From DUOA01 sp012839095 (lineage in GTDB: Bacteria > Bacillota > Clostridia > Caldicoprobacterales > DTU083), in NCBI GenBank assembly GCA_050951505.1, contig JBMNJE010000005.1, positions 1 through 64,000 of the forward strand: a DNA stretch of 64,000 nt, given 5' to 3'. The notes under the pieces were generated by a model that saw nothing but the letters and a program-made list of their open reading frames with translations, was not told where the DNA came from and searched no databases. A program made the translations under genes and the position numbers. This document shows positions 27,215 through 36,283 of this stretch, piece after piece (positions within the stretch are counted from its first letter, which is position 1; every line of letters starts with the position of its first letter).

Positions 27215-28426
27215 GTGAATCTAATTAAGCCCACAGAAATAAACCAATCATTTCAAACGATAAAGGAAAGAATCACTAAAAGATATCGTGATCACAGCAC
27301 TGTCCTGGATGAGTGTGCTGTCACCAATACACGAAGGCTTTACTACCTTACAATTATTTCCATACCACTCCGTATTATTGATATTTATGTATTTATAAAT
27401 AACCACTATTACAGTACCGGCGTCCATAAATTATGGAGCAGGGGGATTATAGGCTCCCATCTTGCACTGCTCATATTTATGATAGTATTTGCTATAATCA
27501 CCTATAAACTGAAGGACAGGGAAAGCTCAAATGCTGCCATGCATGTAATACAGTACCTTTCTATATTCATAATCATTGCATCCGGTATAGCCATAGTTAC
27601 CTTTGATCAGCTGATAACAACTAACATTACACCCTTTTTAATAGCCTGCACGGTCATAGGGCTTGTTTTCCTGATAAGACCTCTGATTTCCTTTTTTATA
27701 TATGCAGCAGCTTATATAGCCTACTATAATTTGATAGTGCTGTATATAAGCGACCAGCAGATTCTGCTTTCCAACAGAGTCAATGGAGCTACTGCCATAG
27801 GGCTGGGCTTCCTTCTCAACATTATTATTTGGCATTATAATTACACTAATATTATACAAAAAAGGCATATTGATATGCAGCAAAAACAATTGGAGCAAAT
27901 GGCATATCATGATTCGCTTACTGAATTACCCAACAGGCGATTATTCAGTAAACTGTTCCAGAAAGAATTTTCACTGATGAAGCGGCATGGCCATGAATCA
28001 GCAATGGCAATTTTAGACGTGGATAATTTTAAAGATGTTAATGATTCATATGGCCATCCGGTGGGCGACAATGTTCTCAGGCAATTGGCCGATCTGCTGA
28101 AAAACAATGTAAGAGAATCTGATACTGTATCCAGGTTTGGCGGGGAAGAATTTATAATCTTACTGCCAAAAACTTCCCTTGAAGAAGCATACGAACTGGC
28201 CGAAAGACTGAGAAAGACAATTATGAACCACACATTCACTGTAGAATCTGATACCTTTCAGCTGACTTCCAGCTTTGGCATATGTCTGCTGGATGAGAAT
28301 AACAGTCAGAGCCTTGATGAATGCTATTTCCTCGCAGACAAGGCCCTGTATTTTGCTAAACAGCTGGGCAAAAACAAGGTAGTGACAACAAGGGAAATAT
28401 GCAGTCCGTTAGTTCGCTGCGATTAA
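27215..28426 (+). CDS. Membrane-bound diguanylate cyclase (GGDEF)
   Basis: A 403-residue protein with about six membrane helices in residues 45-215 and a C-terminal GGDEF domain that makes cyclic di-GMP from two GTP. The active motif is GGEEF at 309-313, and an inhibitory I-site RESD lies five residues before it, so product feedback is expected. QQKQLEQMAYHDSLTELPNRR marks the start of the catalytic domain after a short linker. No recognised ligand-binding domain is seen; the membrane part may sense a signal directly. The start is GTG at 27215 behind aggagtgg. Cyclic di-GMP is a likely controller of the pseudopilin operon in the same region, though no link is visible. Confidence 0.92.
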   Translation: MNLIKPTEINQSFQTIKERITKRYRDHSTVLDECAVTNTRRLYYLTIISIPLRIIDIYVFINNHYYSTGVHKLWSRGIIGSHLALLIFMIVFAIITYKLKDRESSNAAMHVIQYLSIFIIIASGIAIVTFDQLITTNITPFLIACTVIGLVFLIRPLISFFIYAAAYIAYYNLIVLYISDQQILLSNRVNGATAIGLGFLLNIIIWHYNYTNIIQKRHIDMQQKQLEQMAYHDSLTELPNRRLFSKLFQKEFSLMKRHGHESAMAILDVDNFKDVNDSYGHPVGDNVLRQLADLLKNNVRESDTVSRFGGEEFIILLPKTSLEEAYELAERLRKTIMNHTFTVESDTFQLTSSFGICLLDENNSQSLDECYFLADKALYFAKQLGKNKVVTTREICSPLVRCD

Positions 28427-28434
28427 TTCTTAGT

Positions 28435-28539
28435 TCATTCCTTTATTTCTCTTATAGGCCCGCCTGTCCTGTTTATGCGCATAACATCAACAGAAAAACC
28501 ATCTGATTCTATAGCAGCTTTATCGAGAACCGTCCCCGT
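28435..28539 (-). other. Open frame fragment, unassigned protein tail
   Basis: In a different frame from the FG-GAP fragment next to it, 34 codons are open and end in a normal stop at 28435-28437: VLDKAAIESDGFSVDV, then MRINRTGGPIREIKE. This reads like the true C-terminus of a protein whose body is gone. It overlaps the end of the FG-GAP fragment by 20 bases. I do not recognise it. Confidence 0.25.
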
Positions 28540-28837
28540 CTATATCATGAGCCCCGAACCATCCGTATGCCCTGCCGCTTTCAGCACCCGGATGCTTGAA
28601 CGGGCTTTTGTACTTAAGTTCACCTGTTTCCGCATCCAAAACCCACACATCGTACCAGGGTGTGATTGCTATCTCAGTTTTGCCGTCTCCGTCAAAATCA
28701 CCTATGATGACATTGGATACGAACAGCAGAGGTATTGGCTGTGTTTTCCACACTTCCCTCCATTCACCATTGTCAAGTATAAACAGCCGCCCGTATGCTG
28801 CTGCAAAGTCACCTAAATAATAGTGAACTTCCTGGGT
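28520..28837 (-). pseudogene. Fragment of an FG-GAP/VCBS repeat protein
   Basis: About 105 codons are open on the minus strand, with no start codon at the beginning. They encode GRLFILDNGEWREVW, then VIIGDFDGDGKTEIAITPWY and AHDIDGDGS before a stop. The DxDGDG calcium loops and the DVWVLDAETGEL strand match the style of the 901-residue protein at 52121-54826, so this is probably a left-over piece of a paralogue. It lies in the 443-base gap between the diguanylate cyclase and the MBL-fold hydrolase; the rest of the gap shows no gene. Confidence 0.7.
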
Positions 28838-28869
28838 TTAAGCAAAACACTGTATTTCAAAACTGATCT

Positions 28870-29760
28870 TCATTTTTGTACAACTTCATTTATACATAGC
28901 CCGTCATAGGCAACCGTCACCTTATAGTCACTCTGATCAAAAGTCTGCTGCATATGCTCATGCATTAAATGGTGCTTGTGATTGATATGAGTAGCGTAAA
29001 TCGCTGTTTCAGGACCTATAACACCAAGGGTACTCATCTTTTCGAGCATAATCAGAAAATTTATGACATCCAAATGACCGCCCACATAAAATCCTCTGTC
29101 TTCCCGTCCACCAAAGGTACACTCCATGATTAGGACATCCAATGTTTTTCCTATGCCCTTTAAGTAATCCCATGTTTCATCAGAATACCAGCCTGTATCA
29201 ACAGCATAGAGCAGATTCTTGCCATTTGGCAATTCAAACAGATAATTAATGGCATATTCCCCGTCACCAAACCCGCTGTGATTTCCTTTCACCGTCCGAA
29301 ACTTCAGGCCGTCTGCCTCATAAACCTGGAAGTATTCCAGCGGGACGAATTGGTATCTTTCCTGTAACCGTTTTTGATCAGATAAGCTGAATTGACCGGC
29401 ATATGCATGCATCATCTTCTTCGCCCATACAGTCCCGGAAGCACTCAGGTAGATCCTGAGCGGTTTGTTATTCTCTTCAACCGCACACTCCTTCACAATT
29501 ATTTCCGCCAGATCGAAATGATCCTCATGAGTATGAGTGATAAAGAGATGCTCCAATTCAAATGTATCCAGACCCAGGCTGCTGGTCTGGTGAAAAATAT
29601 CCGGGCTGAAATCAATCTGGTAACGGCCGTCAATGCGAAAGGAAGAGCGGCTTCTGACATCCTTGCCTCCATGCTGCCGGGCATAATTGCAATATGAGCA
29701 GCGGCAATAATAACAGGGAATGGCTTCTGCAGCACCAGTACCTAAAAATACATAATCCAT
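28870..29760 (-). CDS. Metallo-beta-lactamase-fold hydrolase, PhnP/RNase Z-like
   Basis: A 296-residue MBL-fold hydrolase. The metal-binding motif is FITHTHEDHFD, and further ligands are seen as GNHSG, YAVDTGW and the C-terminal ATHINHKHH. The N-terminal YYCRCSYCNYAR holds a cluster of three cysteines, as in the structural zinc site of PhnP, which hydrolyses cyclic ribose phosphates. The phn genes are absent, so the substrate is uncertain: a cyclic phosphodiester is the best guess. It is divergent from the DUF1015 gene, with a possible shared operator between them. Confidence 0.85.
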   Translation of the reverse strand: MDYVFLGTGAAEAIPCYYCRCSYCNYARQHGGKDVRSRSSFRIDGRYQIDFSPDIFHQTSSLGLDTFELEHLFITHTHEDHFDLAEIIVKECAVEENNKPLRIYLSASGTVWAKKMMHAYAGQFSLSDQKRLQERYQFVPLEYFQVYEADGLKFRTVKGNHSGFGDGEYAINYLFELPNGKNLLYAVDTGWYSDETWDYLKGIGKTLDVLIMECTFGGREDRGFYVGGHLDVINFLIMLEKMSTLGVIGPETAIYATHINHKHHLMHEHMQQTFDQSDYKVTVAYDGLCINEVVQK

Positions 29761-29799
29761 AACTATAAACCTCCTATTTTATATTATACGAATGTATTA

Positions 29800-29854
29800 A
29801 CCATACTTCTGTAAAAACATATTGTTACTGCTGAACTTAACAGAAATGTATGGT
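29800..29854. promoter_or_regulatory. Imperfect inverted repeat in the divergent gap
   Basis: accatacttctgt (29800-29812) and acagaaatgtatggt (29840-29854) are reverse complements apart from a two-base bulge. They lie between the divergent MBL-hydrolase and DUF1015 genes and could be an operator acting on both. Confidence 0.35.
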
Positions 29855-29935
29855 AGAATGTATATTGTTATATTAAAAATAACACTGACAGATGCACGGC
29901 AAACAAAGCAAAGCATATAGGAGAGATTATTAAAA

Positions 29936-31363
29936 ATGTCACATAAGGTCATAAATAACGATAATAATCAATCTATTAATAGCAAGAGGGAAAACTCCGG
30001 GAAGGAAGCAGTGCTGAATTCAATAGGCATCAGGATGCCAGAAATTATGCTTCCCAGTGAGCATATGGACCTTCGCAAATGGGCTGTAGTTGCCTGCGAC
30101 CAGTATACCTCCCAGCCCTCCTATTGGAAGTCTGTTGAGGAACTTGTAGGGAATGCTCCTTCCACCTTGCATATGATTTTCCCTGAAGTATATCTTGAGG
30201 ATGACGATAAAAAAGAGCGCATTGCAAACATCACCAGGGCAATGAAGAAATATATTGATAACGGTTTCTTCAGGCAGCTGCCTCCGGCATTTGTCTATGT
30301 GGAGCGGGTGCTTGCACCCGGAACCCGCAGAGGCCTGCTGGCCGCCTTGGATCTGGAACAGTATGACTACCGGGAAGGTTCCCAGACCCTGATTCGGGCA
30401 ACGGAAGGGACGGTACTGGACCGCCTGCCTCCCCGTATTGAAATCCGTAAGGATGCAGTGCTGGAGGTTCCACATATAATGGTATTAATTGATGACCCGG
30501 ACAGGACCGTTATAGAGCCTGTTTCCCAAAACCTGTCGGAAGCCGATAAACTGTATGATTTTGAACTAATGATGGACGGCGGCCGGGTTGTGGGTTATAA
30601 AGTCACTAATCCCGCCCATACCGATAAAATTATTGATGCCTTATGTAAGCTTGCTGATCCTCCTGCTTTCAGAAAGAAATATAATGTGGGCGGAGACAAA
30701 GGCGTACTCCTTTATGCCATGGGCGACGGCAACCACTCTTTTGCTACTGCCAAGGCCTGCTGGGATCGCCTGAAGGTTAACCTGAGCGAGGAAGAAAGGC
30801 AAAACCATCCTGCCCGTTTTGCAATGGTGGAGCTGGTAAATGTTCATGATGATTCCCTGGTATTTGAGCCTATCCACCGGGTTCTTTTCCGGGTAAAGCC
30901 TGAACATGTACTTGATGCCATGAAGGAATATTATGCTTATGCCGGTCAGGGCTTTGAATATGAATCCTTTGACTCCGAAAAGAAAATGAGGGAAAGATAC
31001 CAGACTCTTCTGTCCGGTAACGCTGAAAACGGCCATTTTATCCCCTGCATGTTCTCCGGTGAATGGGGCCTTCTGAAAATCAGGCAGCCCGGCTGTAACC
31101 TTGAGGCCGGCAGCCTGCAGGCTTTCCTGGATGATTACCTGGCAAAAAACAAAGAGGCTTCTATTGACTATATCCACGGTGAAGAAGTAACTGCAGAGCT
31201 GGGCTTAAGGGAAGGTAATATGGGTTTCCTCCTTCCCATTATGAACAAGAACGACCTTTTTAAAACAGTAATCGTGGACGGAGTGCTTCCAAGGAAAACC
31301 TTCTCCATGGGAGAAGCTCATGAAAAGAGGTTCTACCTGGAGTGCAGGAGGATAGTAAAATAA
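29936..31363 (+). CDS. DUF1015 family protein
   Basis: A 475-residue cytoplasmic protein of the DUF1015 family. It has the family's opening IGIRMPEIMLPSEHMDLRKW, the segment VVACDQYTSQPSYW, and the strongly conserved YAMGDGNHSFATAKACWD. The family is common in Clostridia, often near serine or phosphoglycerate metabolism genes, and its reaction is not established. The conserved DGNHS segment suggests an enzyme with a polar active site. The N-terminal 25 residues are Asn-rich and not conserved. It starts at an ATG behind taggagag. The AraC regulator gene follows closely and may be co-transcribed. Confidence 0.88.
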   Translation: MSHKVINNDNNQSINSKRENSGKEAVLNSIGIRMPEIMLPSEHMDLRKWAVVACDQYTSQPSYWKSVEELVGNAPSTLHMIFPEVYLEDDDKKERIANITRAMKKYIDNGFFRQLPPAFVYVERVLAPGTRRGLLAALDLEQYDYREGSQTLIRATEGTVLDRLPPRIEIRKDAVLEVPHIMVLIDDPDRTVIEPVSQNLSEADKLYDFELMMDGGRVVGYKVTNPAHTDKIIDALCKLADPPAFRKKYNVGGDKGVLLYAMGDGNHSFATAKACWDRLKVNLSEEERQNHPARFAMVELVNVHDDSLVFEPIHRVLFRVKPEHVLDAMKEYYAYAGQGFEYESFDSEKKMRERYQTLLSGNAENGHFIPCMFSGEWGLLKIRQPGCNLEAGSLQAFLDDYLAKNKEASIDYIHGEEVTAELGLREGNMGFLLPIMNKNDLFKTVIVDGVLPRKTFSMGEAHEKRFYLECRRIVK

Positions 31364-31386
31364 ACCGGAAGGAGCAGAGAATATAT

Positions 31387-32349
31387 ATGAACCTGCTGTA
31401 TTATTCAAAAGCCAGAAAAACAGATTATTTTCTTGTTCCCGATCGCGGCAACTACACCTTGATTCCCTGCGGCACCCATTCCGACCATCATATTCATCCG
31501 GTGTTTCATATAATGTTTGTTACAGACGGTTCCGGATACCTGGAGAATGACCAGGGCAGACATTCAGTAAAGCCAAAGGATATTTTCCTTATAAACCCCA
31601 ATGAAAAACATATACTCTCATCCGATGATGAAAAGGGCATGACCTATTTCTCCTTCAACTTCTATTTGATCCCATCGGGCAGGCATGAATTTTTCATCAA
31701 CAATGATGAATGGGAAATCGGACAGAGAACCGGGCACTTTAATGAATTAATCTGTAGCTGTGCTGAAACCTTAAAAATCAATGAAATATTTCCAATTAAG
31801 CTGTCCGGGATATTTATACAGTATGACAGAAGCTATTGGAACAAAATCTTATCCCTTATCTCCAATTTATCCGGCACAATGGAGGAGTACTACATCAGCC
31901 TGATACACCATTGGAGAACAAAACAGGCCCTATGGAACCGGCAGGTCTGCATTGACGGCTTTGCCGGGTTTTTCTGGGATATATGCCGCATCTTTAATCT
32001 TACCGATGACAGGCATGAAAAAGAAAAGGTAAACGATCATCTTCTTAACAGCATAATCGACTATCTGCAGAATCACATACATGAAAAGTACAGCCTGTCC
32101 GGTCTGTCAGATCATTTGAATTACAACCCCGCCTATCTGTGTTCCTACTTCAAAAAGAATACAGGCATGACCATCAGTCAGTACTTCAACAAACTGAAGA
32201 TCCACAGATCTTGTCTCTATCTGAGAACAACCGGCAGATCAATAACGGAGATCGCAAATATGCTGAATTTCAGCTCTCCAAACCATTTCAGCACAATATT
32301 CAGGCAGGAGAAAGGCATATCACCCAAGGATTACAGGAAGCAGATTTAA
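31387..32349 (+). CDS. AraC family transcriptional regulator with cupin sensor
   Basis: A 320-residue regulator. The N-terminal half is an AraC-type cupin (GTHSDHHIHPVFHIMFVTDG and YLENDQGRHSVKPKDIFLIN) that should bind a sugar. The C-terminal 100 residues hold the two helix-turn-helix units: SLSGLSDHLNYNPAYLCSYF and RSITEIANMLNFSSPNHFST. The start is the ATG at 31387 behind ggaaggag; a GTG at 31342 would overlap the DUF1015 gene. It converges on the minus-strand catabolic island, 56 bases from the end of the UroD-family gene, and is a good candidate to control that island, though its target is not shown. Confidence 0.9.
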   Translation: MNLLYYSKARKTDYFLVPDRGNYTLIPCGTHSDHHIHPVFHIMFVTDGSGYLENDQGRHSVKPKDIFLINPNEKHILSSDDEKGMTYFSFNFYLIPSGRHEFFINNDEWEIGQRTGHFNELICSCAETLKINEIFPIKLSGIFIQYDRSYWNKILSLISNLSGTMEEYYISLIHHWRTKQALWNRQVCIDGFAGFFWDICRIFNLTDDRHEKEKVNDHLLNSIIDYLQNHIHEKYSLSGLSDHLNYNPAYLCSYFKKNTGMTISQYFNKLKIHRSCLYLRTTGRSITEIANMLNFSSPNHFSTIFRQEKGISPKDYRKQI

Positions 32350-32404
32350 CTTATGCCTCATTTCAGGCTTCAAACACTGCTTAACTGCCTGCTGTTTGGC
32401 ATAT

Positions 32405-33544
32405 TCAATATCTTCCATAGTTCTGTATAGCATACATAACCGCCCGCATACTGGTCAGTAAGCTGCCGTTGTTAATGGAACCGGCACATGAAAGATTCAG
32501 CCCTCTGGTATTCCTCGCCATCATACAGTCTCTTTTTACTTCCTCTATTATCTCTTCTTCATCATTCCTCATAAAGGTCAATGGCGAGATACAGCCGTCT
32601 ATTCTTGTTTCAGGCATATATTTTCTGATATCATCCACCAGTACCGTAGGTCCGAAATTGCATCCTGTCAGGTTTAGCCTGCCGAGTACCGGGAGCAGAT
32701 GCTTCATATCCGAATCTGAATGCTGGTATCTTTTATCTCCCTTATTGGGCGACCAGTAGGAGAACATTCTGTCCAGTATGGGATAGGCGAACAACTCATA
32801 CATTTCAGCAGTCAGCAGACAACAGTTGTCATCGGCAAAATCAAAGCCCGGAGGAGCCTCCCCGGGAGCATAGCCTGCTTCCTCATCCATCAAAACTCCA
32901 TAGGCAAAAATAACGTCTGATATTGCCCGGCTGAACCTCAGGGCCAAATCAGGGTGATCAATTATCAGGAAGATCAGATTCTCAGCCCCATAGATGGATG
33001 TAGCCAAGGTAACCGGTCCTCTTACCCCTCTCCAGAGCGGGGGCCTTATTCCATACTCTTCAAAGATCCTCTTTTTTTCCCTTTCCCAGTTTTCAGGCAG
33101 TATAAAGGAAGGCAGATCCAGTCTTTCCACCCGATCCAGCAGCTTTTCCAGTTCTTCCGGCGTGCTGCAGGAGCCTTCCAGCCATTCTGTATATCCATTG
33201 AATAGATACCGGCCTTCAAATACCTCGCCGATTCTGCATATAGGCGGAAACTGTGCCGCCGGTTCCGGCAATTCTTCTGAAAGCAGCCTTCTTCCGACTA
33301 TCTTCTCCGCTTTATCGTTATAACGCTTATTAAGCTCGACACGCCTTTCAGGCGGAGTGTAACCCCATGGGTTTCCTTCCTCCCCAAGCTCTGCAAATAC
33401 GCATTCATCGCTCATCCGGATTCCCAGGGCAGCCTGGGGTGCTTCAGGGCTGAAGCAATTATCCTTGTGAGCTGATTCATCATCCTTCCAAAACTGATCC
33501 AGGTCAACATCATACAAGTCCGGCAACCTCCTGTCCCTATTCAT
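32405..33544 (-). CDS. UroD-family protein in the sugar-carrier operon
   Basis: A 379-residue protein with the UroD/methyltransferase barrel pattern: RMSDECVFAELGEEGNPWGY, LWRGVRGPVTLATSIYGAEN, YQHSDSDMKHLLPVLGRLNL and a C-terminal GLNLSCAGSINNGSLL. It differs strongly from the other two UroD-family proteins here. The expected zinc-ligand position carries QHSDSD instead of HxC, so a normal methylcobamide:thiol reaction is unlikely. The ATG overlaps the stop of the MFS gene by 8 bases, giving tight coupling to the carrier. The protein probably works on whatever the carrier brings in, or on its breakdown product, which is inference. Confidence 0.75.
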   Translation of the reverse strand: MNRDRRLPDLYDVDLDQFWKDDESAHKDNCFSPEAPQAALGIRMSDECVFAELGEEGNPWGYTPPERRVELNKRYNDKAEKIVGRRLLSEELPEPAAQFPPICRIGEVFEGRYLFNGYTEWLEGSCSTPEELEKLLDRVERLDLPSFILPENWEREKKRIFEEYGIRPPLWRGVRGPVTLATSIYGAENLIFLIIDHPDLALRFSRAISDVIFAYGVLMDEEAGYAPGEAPPGFDFADDNCCLLTAEMYELFAYPILDRMFSYWSPNKGDKRYQHSDSDMKHLLPVLGRLNLTGCNFGPTVLVDDIRKYMPETRIDGCISPLTFMRNDEEEIIEEVKRDCMMARNTRGLNLSCAGSINNGSLLTSMRAVMYAIQNYGRY

Positions 33545-34844
33545 TGAAATTCTGTCCCTGTCCGCTTACAGTTCCTGCAGTGGAAGCCCTTGATTCCCTG
33601 AAGACGCATATCCCCATGGACAAGGCCCCCAGTAGCGATACCAGGAACCACATGGTAAACACATTGGTCCAGCTGTAATGGTCTGCTATAAAGCCGGTAA
33701 AGGCGCCTGCCAGACCTGAGCCTACATATATGGAAAAGTCTATGAAACCTGCTACCGAAGAGACCCTTCTGTGCTCTCTGTAGCTTAAGGGTATTATTGT
33801 GGTCATAGCAGGGTTTGCACCGAAAATAAATGCGGAGGCGCAGGAGATCAGAATTATGGTCAGGACAGTATTGGTTTCGATAAAAAACACAAGACCCAGG
33901 GAAGCAAGAGCGCTTCCTATCATGAGCAGCATTATTGTAATCTTCTCCTTATATTTAAGCAGCCTGTTCAGCCATCCTGCAAAAAGGATACCGATGAAAT
34001 TAAGAACGGGTATGATCAGGACCACTGCCAATGTGGATTTAAGGGACAGGTTCTGCGTATTCATTATGAGCGTCGGGCTCCACAGTGATATGCTGTCCTT
34101 AATAATGCCCTGGGTAATGCCTGCAAAAGCAACAAACAGCAGATTGGTCCCGCTTATGAGCTTCAGGAAAGCCATGCTGCCGGCCTTGCCATGATCGCCG
34201 GGAAGGTCGGCAGTCTCTGCTGCTTCCACCGGTTCTTCTTCATGGACAGCGGGCATTCCAATATCTGATGGCTTGTTTCTTACCATTACATACCAGACAC
34301 AGGCCAGTACCGTAACAATGCCGGCCGGGAACCAGAAGGCCCAGCGCCAGCCAAGCCTTTCCATAATCATTCCTGATATTCCCCAGGCTATGAGATAGCC
34401 GATTATCATGGAGAAAGACATCCCAAAGGCAACCGAAGCATTCTTTCTCCCGGGAAACCAGTTAGCCAGTATTCTGACTATTGGGCCCCAGAGCATTGAC
34501 TGGAATATGCCGTTGGCACCCCAGAGCAATATCATGAAGATAAGGGATGTGCTGAAACCAAATAAAACATTGATCAGGACGGAGGTTATCAGTCCGATAA
34601 ATATAAATATCCTCCCGCTTACCTGATCCCCTATATAGCCATTGACAAGCTGGCCTATTGCATATATCCAGAAAAAAGAGGTTCCTATTAACCCTGCCCT
34701 GGTACTGCTGAGACCCAGGGACTCCTGGATGCCGGGCAGGGCAACCGAGATGTTTACCCTGCATATATAGGCAGCAGTATATGCGATAAAGCATGCAGCA
34801 AAAATCCGAATCTGCCATTTTCTCATACTTGTGCCTGTGCTCAT
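33537..34844 (-). CDS. MFS transporter
   Basis: A 435-residue major facilitator with 12 membrane helices and a polar loop after helix 6 (MPAVHEEEPVEAAETADLPG). The N-terminal half resembles organophosphate/hexuronate-type carriers (IAYTAAYICRVNISVALPGI, SFFWIYAIGQLVNGYIGDQV), which import sugar acids or phosphorylated sugars. It starts at an ATG behind cggagg. It is followed by the UroD-family gene with an overlap and preceded by the PHP gene on the same strand. The cargo is likely related to the metabolites handled by the surrounding genes. Confidence 0.88.
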   Translation of the reverse strand: MSTGTSMRKWQIRIFAACFIAYTAAYICRVNISVALPGIQESLGLSSTRAGLIGTSFFWIYAIGQLVNGYIGDQVSGRIFIFIGLITSVLINVLFGFSTSLIFMILLWGANGIFQSMLWGPIVRILANWFPGRKNASVAFGMSFSMIIGYLIAWGISGMIMERLGWRWAFWFPAGIVTVLACVWYVMVRNKPSDIGMPAVHEEEPVEAAETADLPGDHGKAGSMAFLKLISGTNLLFVAFAGITQGIIKDSISLWSPTLIMNTQNLSLKSTLAVVLIIPVLNFIGILFAGWLNRLLKYKEKITIMLLMIGSALASLGLVFFIETNTVLTIILISCASAFIFGANPAMTTIIPLSYREHRRVSSVAGFIDFSIYVGSGLAGAFTGFIADHYSWTNVFTMWFLVSLLGALSMGICVFRESRASTAGTVSGQGQNFNE

Positions 34845-34935
34845 GGTGCCTGCGTCCTCCGATTCATTTACTTTACTGTAATTCTAATCAATTTGGTACA
34901 GCCTGCAAAGTTTGTCTGACCTCCGGTACAGGCCG

Positions 34936-36225
34936 TTATGCCTTAAAGCATTTTTCCAATAAGGCCTCTGTTCTTCCCTTCATCAGCCTCAGAAGCTCCA
35001 GAGCCTTTGTATCCCCGCATACATAATCCTTCATCAGACGGCCTTCCTCATAACACAAAGCATGGTGGAGAGGAAAATACTCATTCAGAAGGAAATCAGC
35101 GTATTTGACAAGCCTGTAGGGTCCATATACCCTGAATGCCTCGCCGGGATAATGCTCTACGGCAACGCTGTACAGATTCTTTACAGAATCCTTTATGCTT
35201 TCCAGTTCCAGATCTTCGGAAAAGACGATGGTGTACATCCAGTTAAACCAGTTTCCGAACTCAGTTCCATGTGAATCGCTGGCTCCGACAATAGGTATCT
35301 TCATGCCCTTTGCCCTTGCTTCATTGTAATAGGCTGTCTGCATATTGTTGCTGTACACCTCATGTCCGCCTAAGAGTTCAAATGCATCAAAGGGTATATT
35401 CTCAAAAAGATAATCAATCAGCTTTTCCGGTATGTGATATACGTTTGCTATCCAATGGGGATGGCAGAATATTCCCAGACCGCCTGATTCCCTGATGCGA
35501 TCAAAACACCAGACGCAGGATGCATACTGAAAGGCATTTACACCCTCAGGGACTTCAAGGCCTTCCATTATCTCATTAATTTCACGGTAGTATCTGTCAG
35601 GATCCTTTTCAAACAGTTCGTTTACGCTGTAGCTGCCTCCGAAATTGACCATATGAACATGATTCCTGAAAGGATGTACTTCCTCTCCGTAGAACAGCTT
35701 CAGATCAATAGGGGTATCCTTATAGGCATCAACGGCTATCTTGGACGGGTACCATAAATGATGATCGGTCAGTGCCATAAAGTCAAAACCGTTTTTCCTG
35801 TAGTTGGCTGCAACAATCTCCGGAGCCTCGTTGCCGTCCGAATGGTATGAATGGCAATGAAATTCACCCTTATAGGGACGCAGCTTATAGAGATCGGGAA
35901 AGAGCGAGTAAACCATAAAGTTGCCAACGGGTCTGTCCCTCTCCGCATCCTTTACCGGCGTTCTGAACACTCGTACGATGTAAGCCTGCTCTCCTGAAAA
36001 TTCATAATCGAAATACAGTGAGCCGTCATCGGATCTTAATATAAGGGAATCATATTCAGTGTCCAGAGACTCATTGGATTCATCCATGGGAAGGAACATT
36101 ACCATATATTCGGCATCATCCTTGAATTCGGCATGTTTGCCGAGAGGTCTGATAGTTATCTTTGTCCTTACACCGGACTGAACTATCTTTGGAAAGATTT
36201 CATAATAAGCCAGCTCCATTTTCAT
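34936..36225 (-). CDS. PHP-domain metal-dependent hydrolase
   Basis: A 429-residue protein whose C-terminal two thirds is a PHP domain, a trinuclear metal phosphoesterase fold. The metal motifs are FHCHSYHSDG, ALTDHH, FYGEEVH, FCHPHW and GASDSHG. The first 120 residues form a beta-rich domain (IRPLGKHAEFKDDAEYMVMF) not normally found with PHP and probably a substrate- or carbohydrate-binding module. The start is the ATG at 36225 behind gagaggtg; an in-frame ATG 14 codons earlier has no site. It likely acts as a phosphatase or amidohydrolase on a small molecule. It lies between the unknown gene and the MFS gene of the left operon. Confidence 0.85.
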   Translation of the reverse strand: MKMELAYYEIFPKIVQSGVRTKITIRPLGKHAEFKDDAEYMVMFLPMDESNESLDTEYDSLILRSDDGSLYFDYEFSGEQAYIVRVFRTPVKDAERDRPVGNFMVYSLFPDLYKLRPYKGEFHCHSYHSDGNEAPEIVAANYRKNGFDFMALTDHHLWYPSKIAVDAYKDTPIDLKLFYGEEVHPFRNHVHMVNFGGSYSVNELFEKDPDRYYREINEIMEGLEVPEGVNAFQYASCVWCFDRIRESGGLGIFCHPHWIANVYHIPEKLIDYLFENIPFDAFELLGGHEVYSNNMQTAYYNEARAKGMKIPIVGASDSHGTEFGNWFNWMYTIVFSEDLELESIKDSVKNLYSVAVEHYPGEAFRVYGPYRLVKYADFLLNEYFPLHHALCYEEGRLMKDYVCGDTKALELLRLMKGRTEALLEKCFKA

Positions 36226-36283
36226 AGTAGCACCTCTCTCTTCGTTGATGGATAAAAAATCAATCATATTACATATATACCTA

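Noticed and set aside
30020..30475. Long open frames on the minus strand inside the DUF1015 gene
   Set aside because: The plus-strand gene is full length and conserved, and the antisense frames overlap one another without starts or family features.
31342..31386. Earlier GTG start for the AraC regulator
   Set aside because: It would overlap the DUF1015 gene and lacks a ribosome binding site, whereas the ATG at 31387 has ggaaggag upstream.
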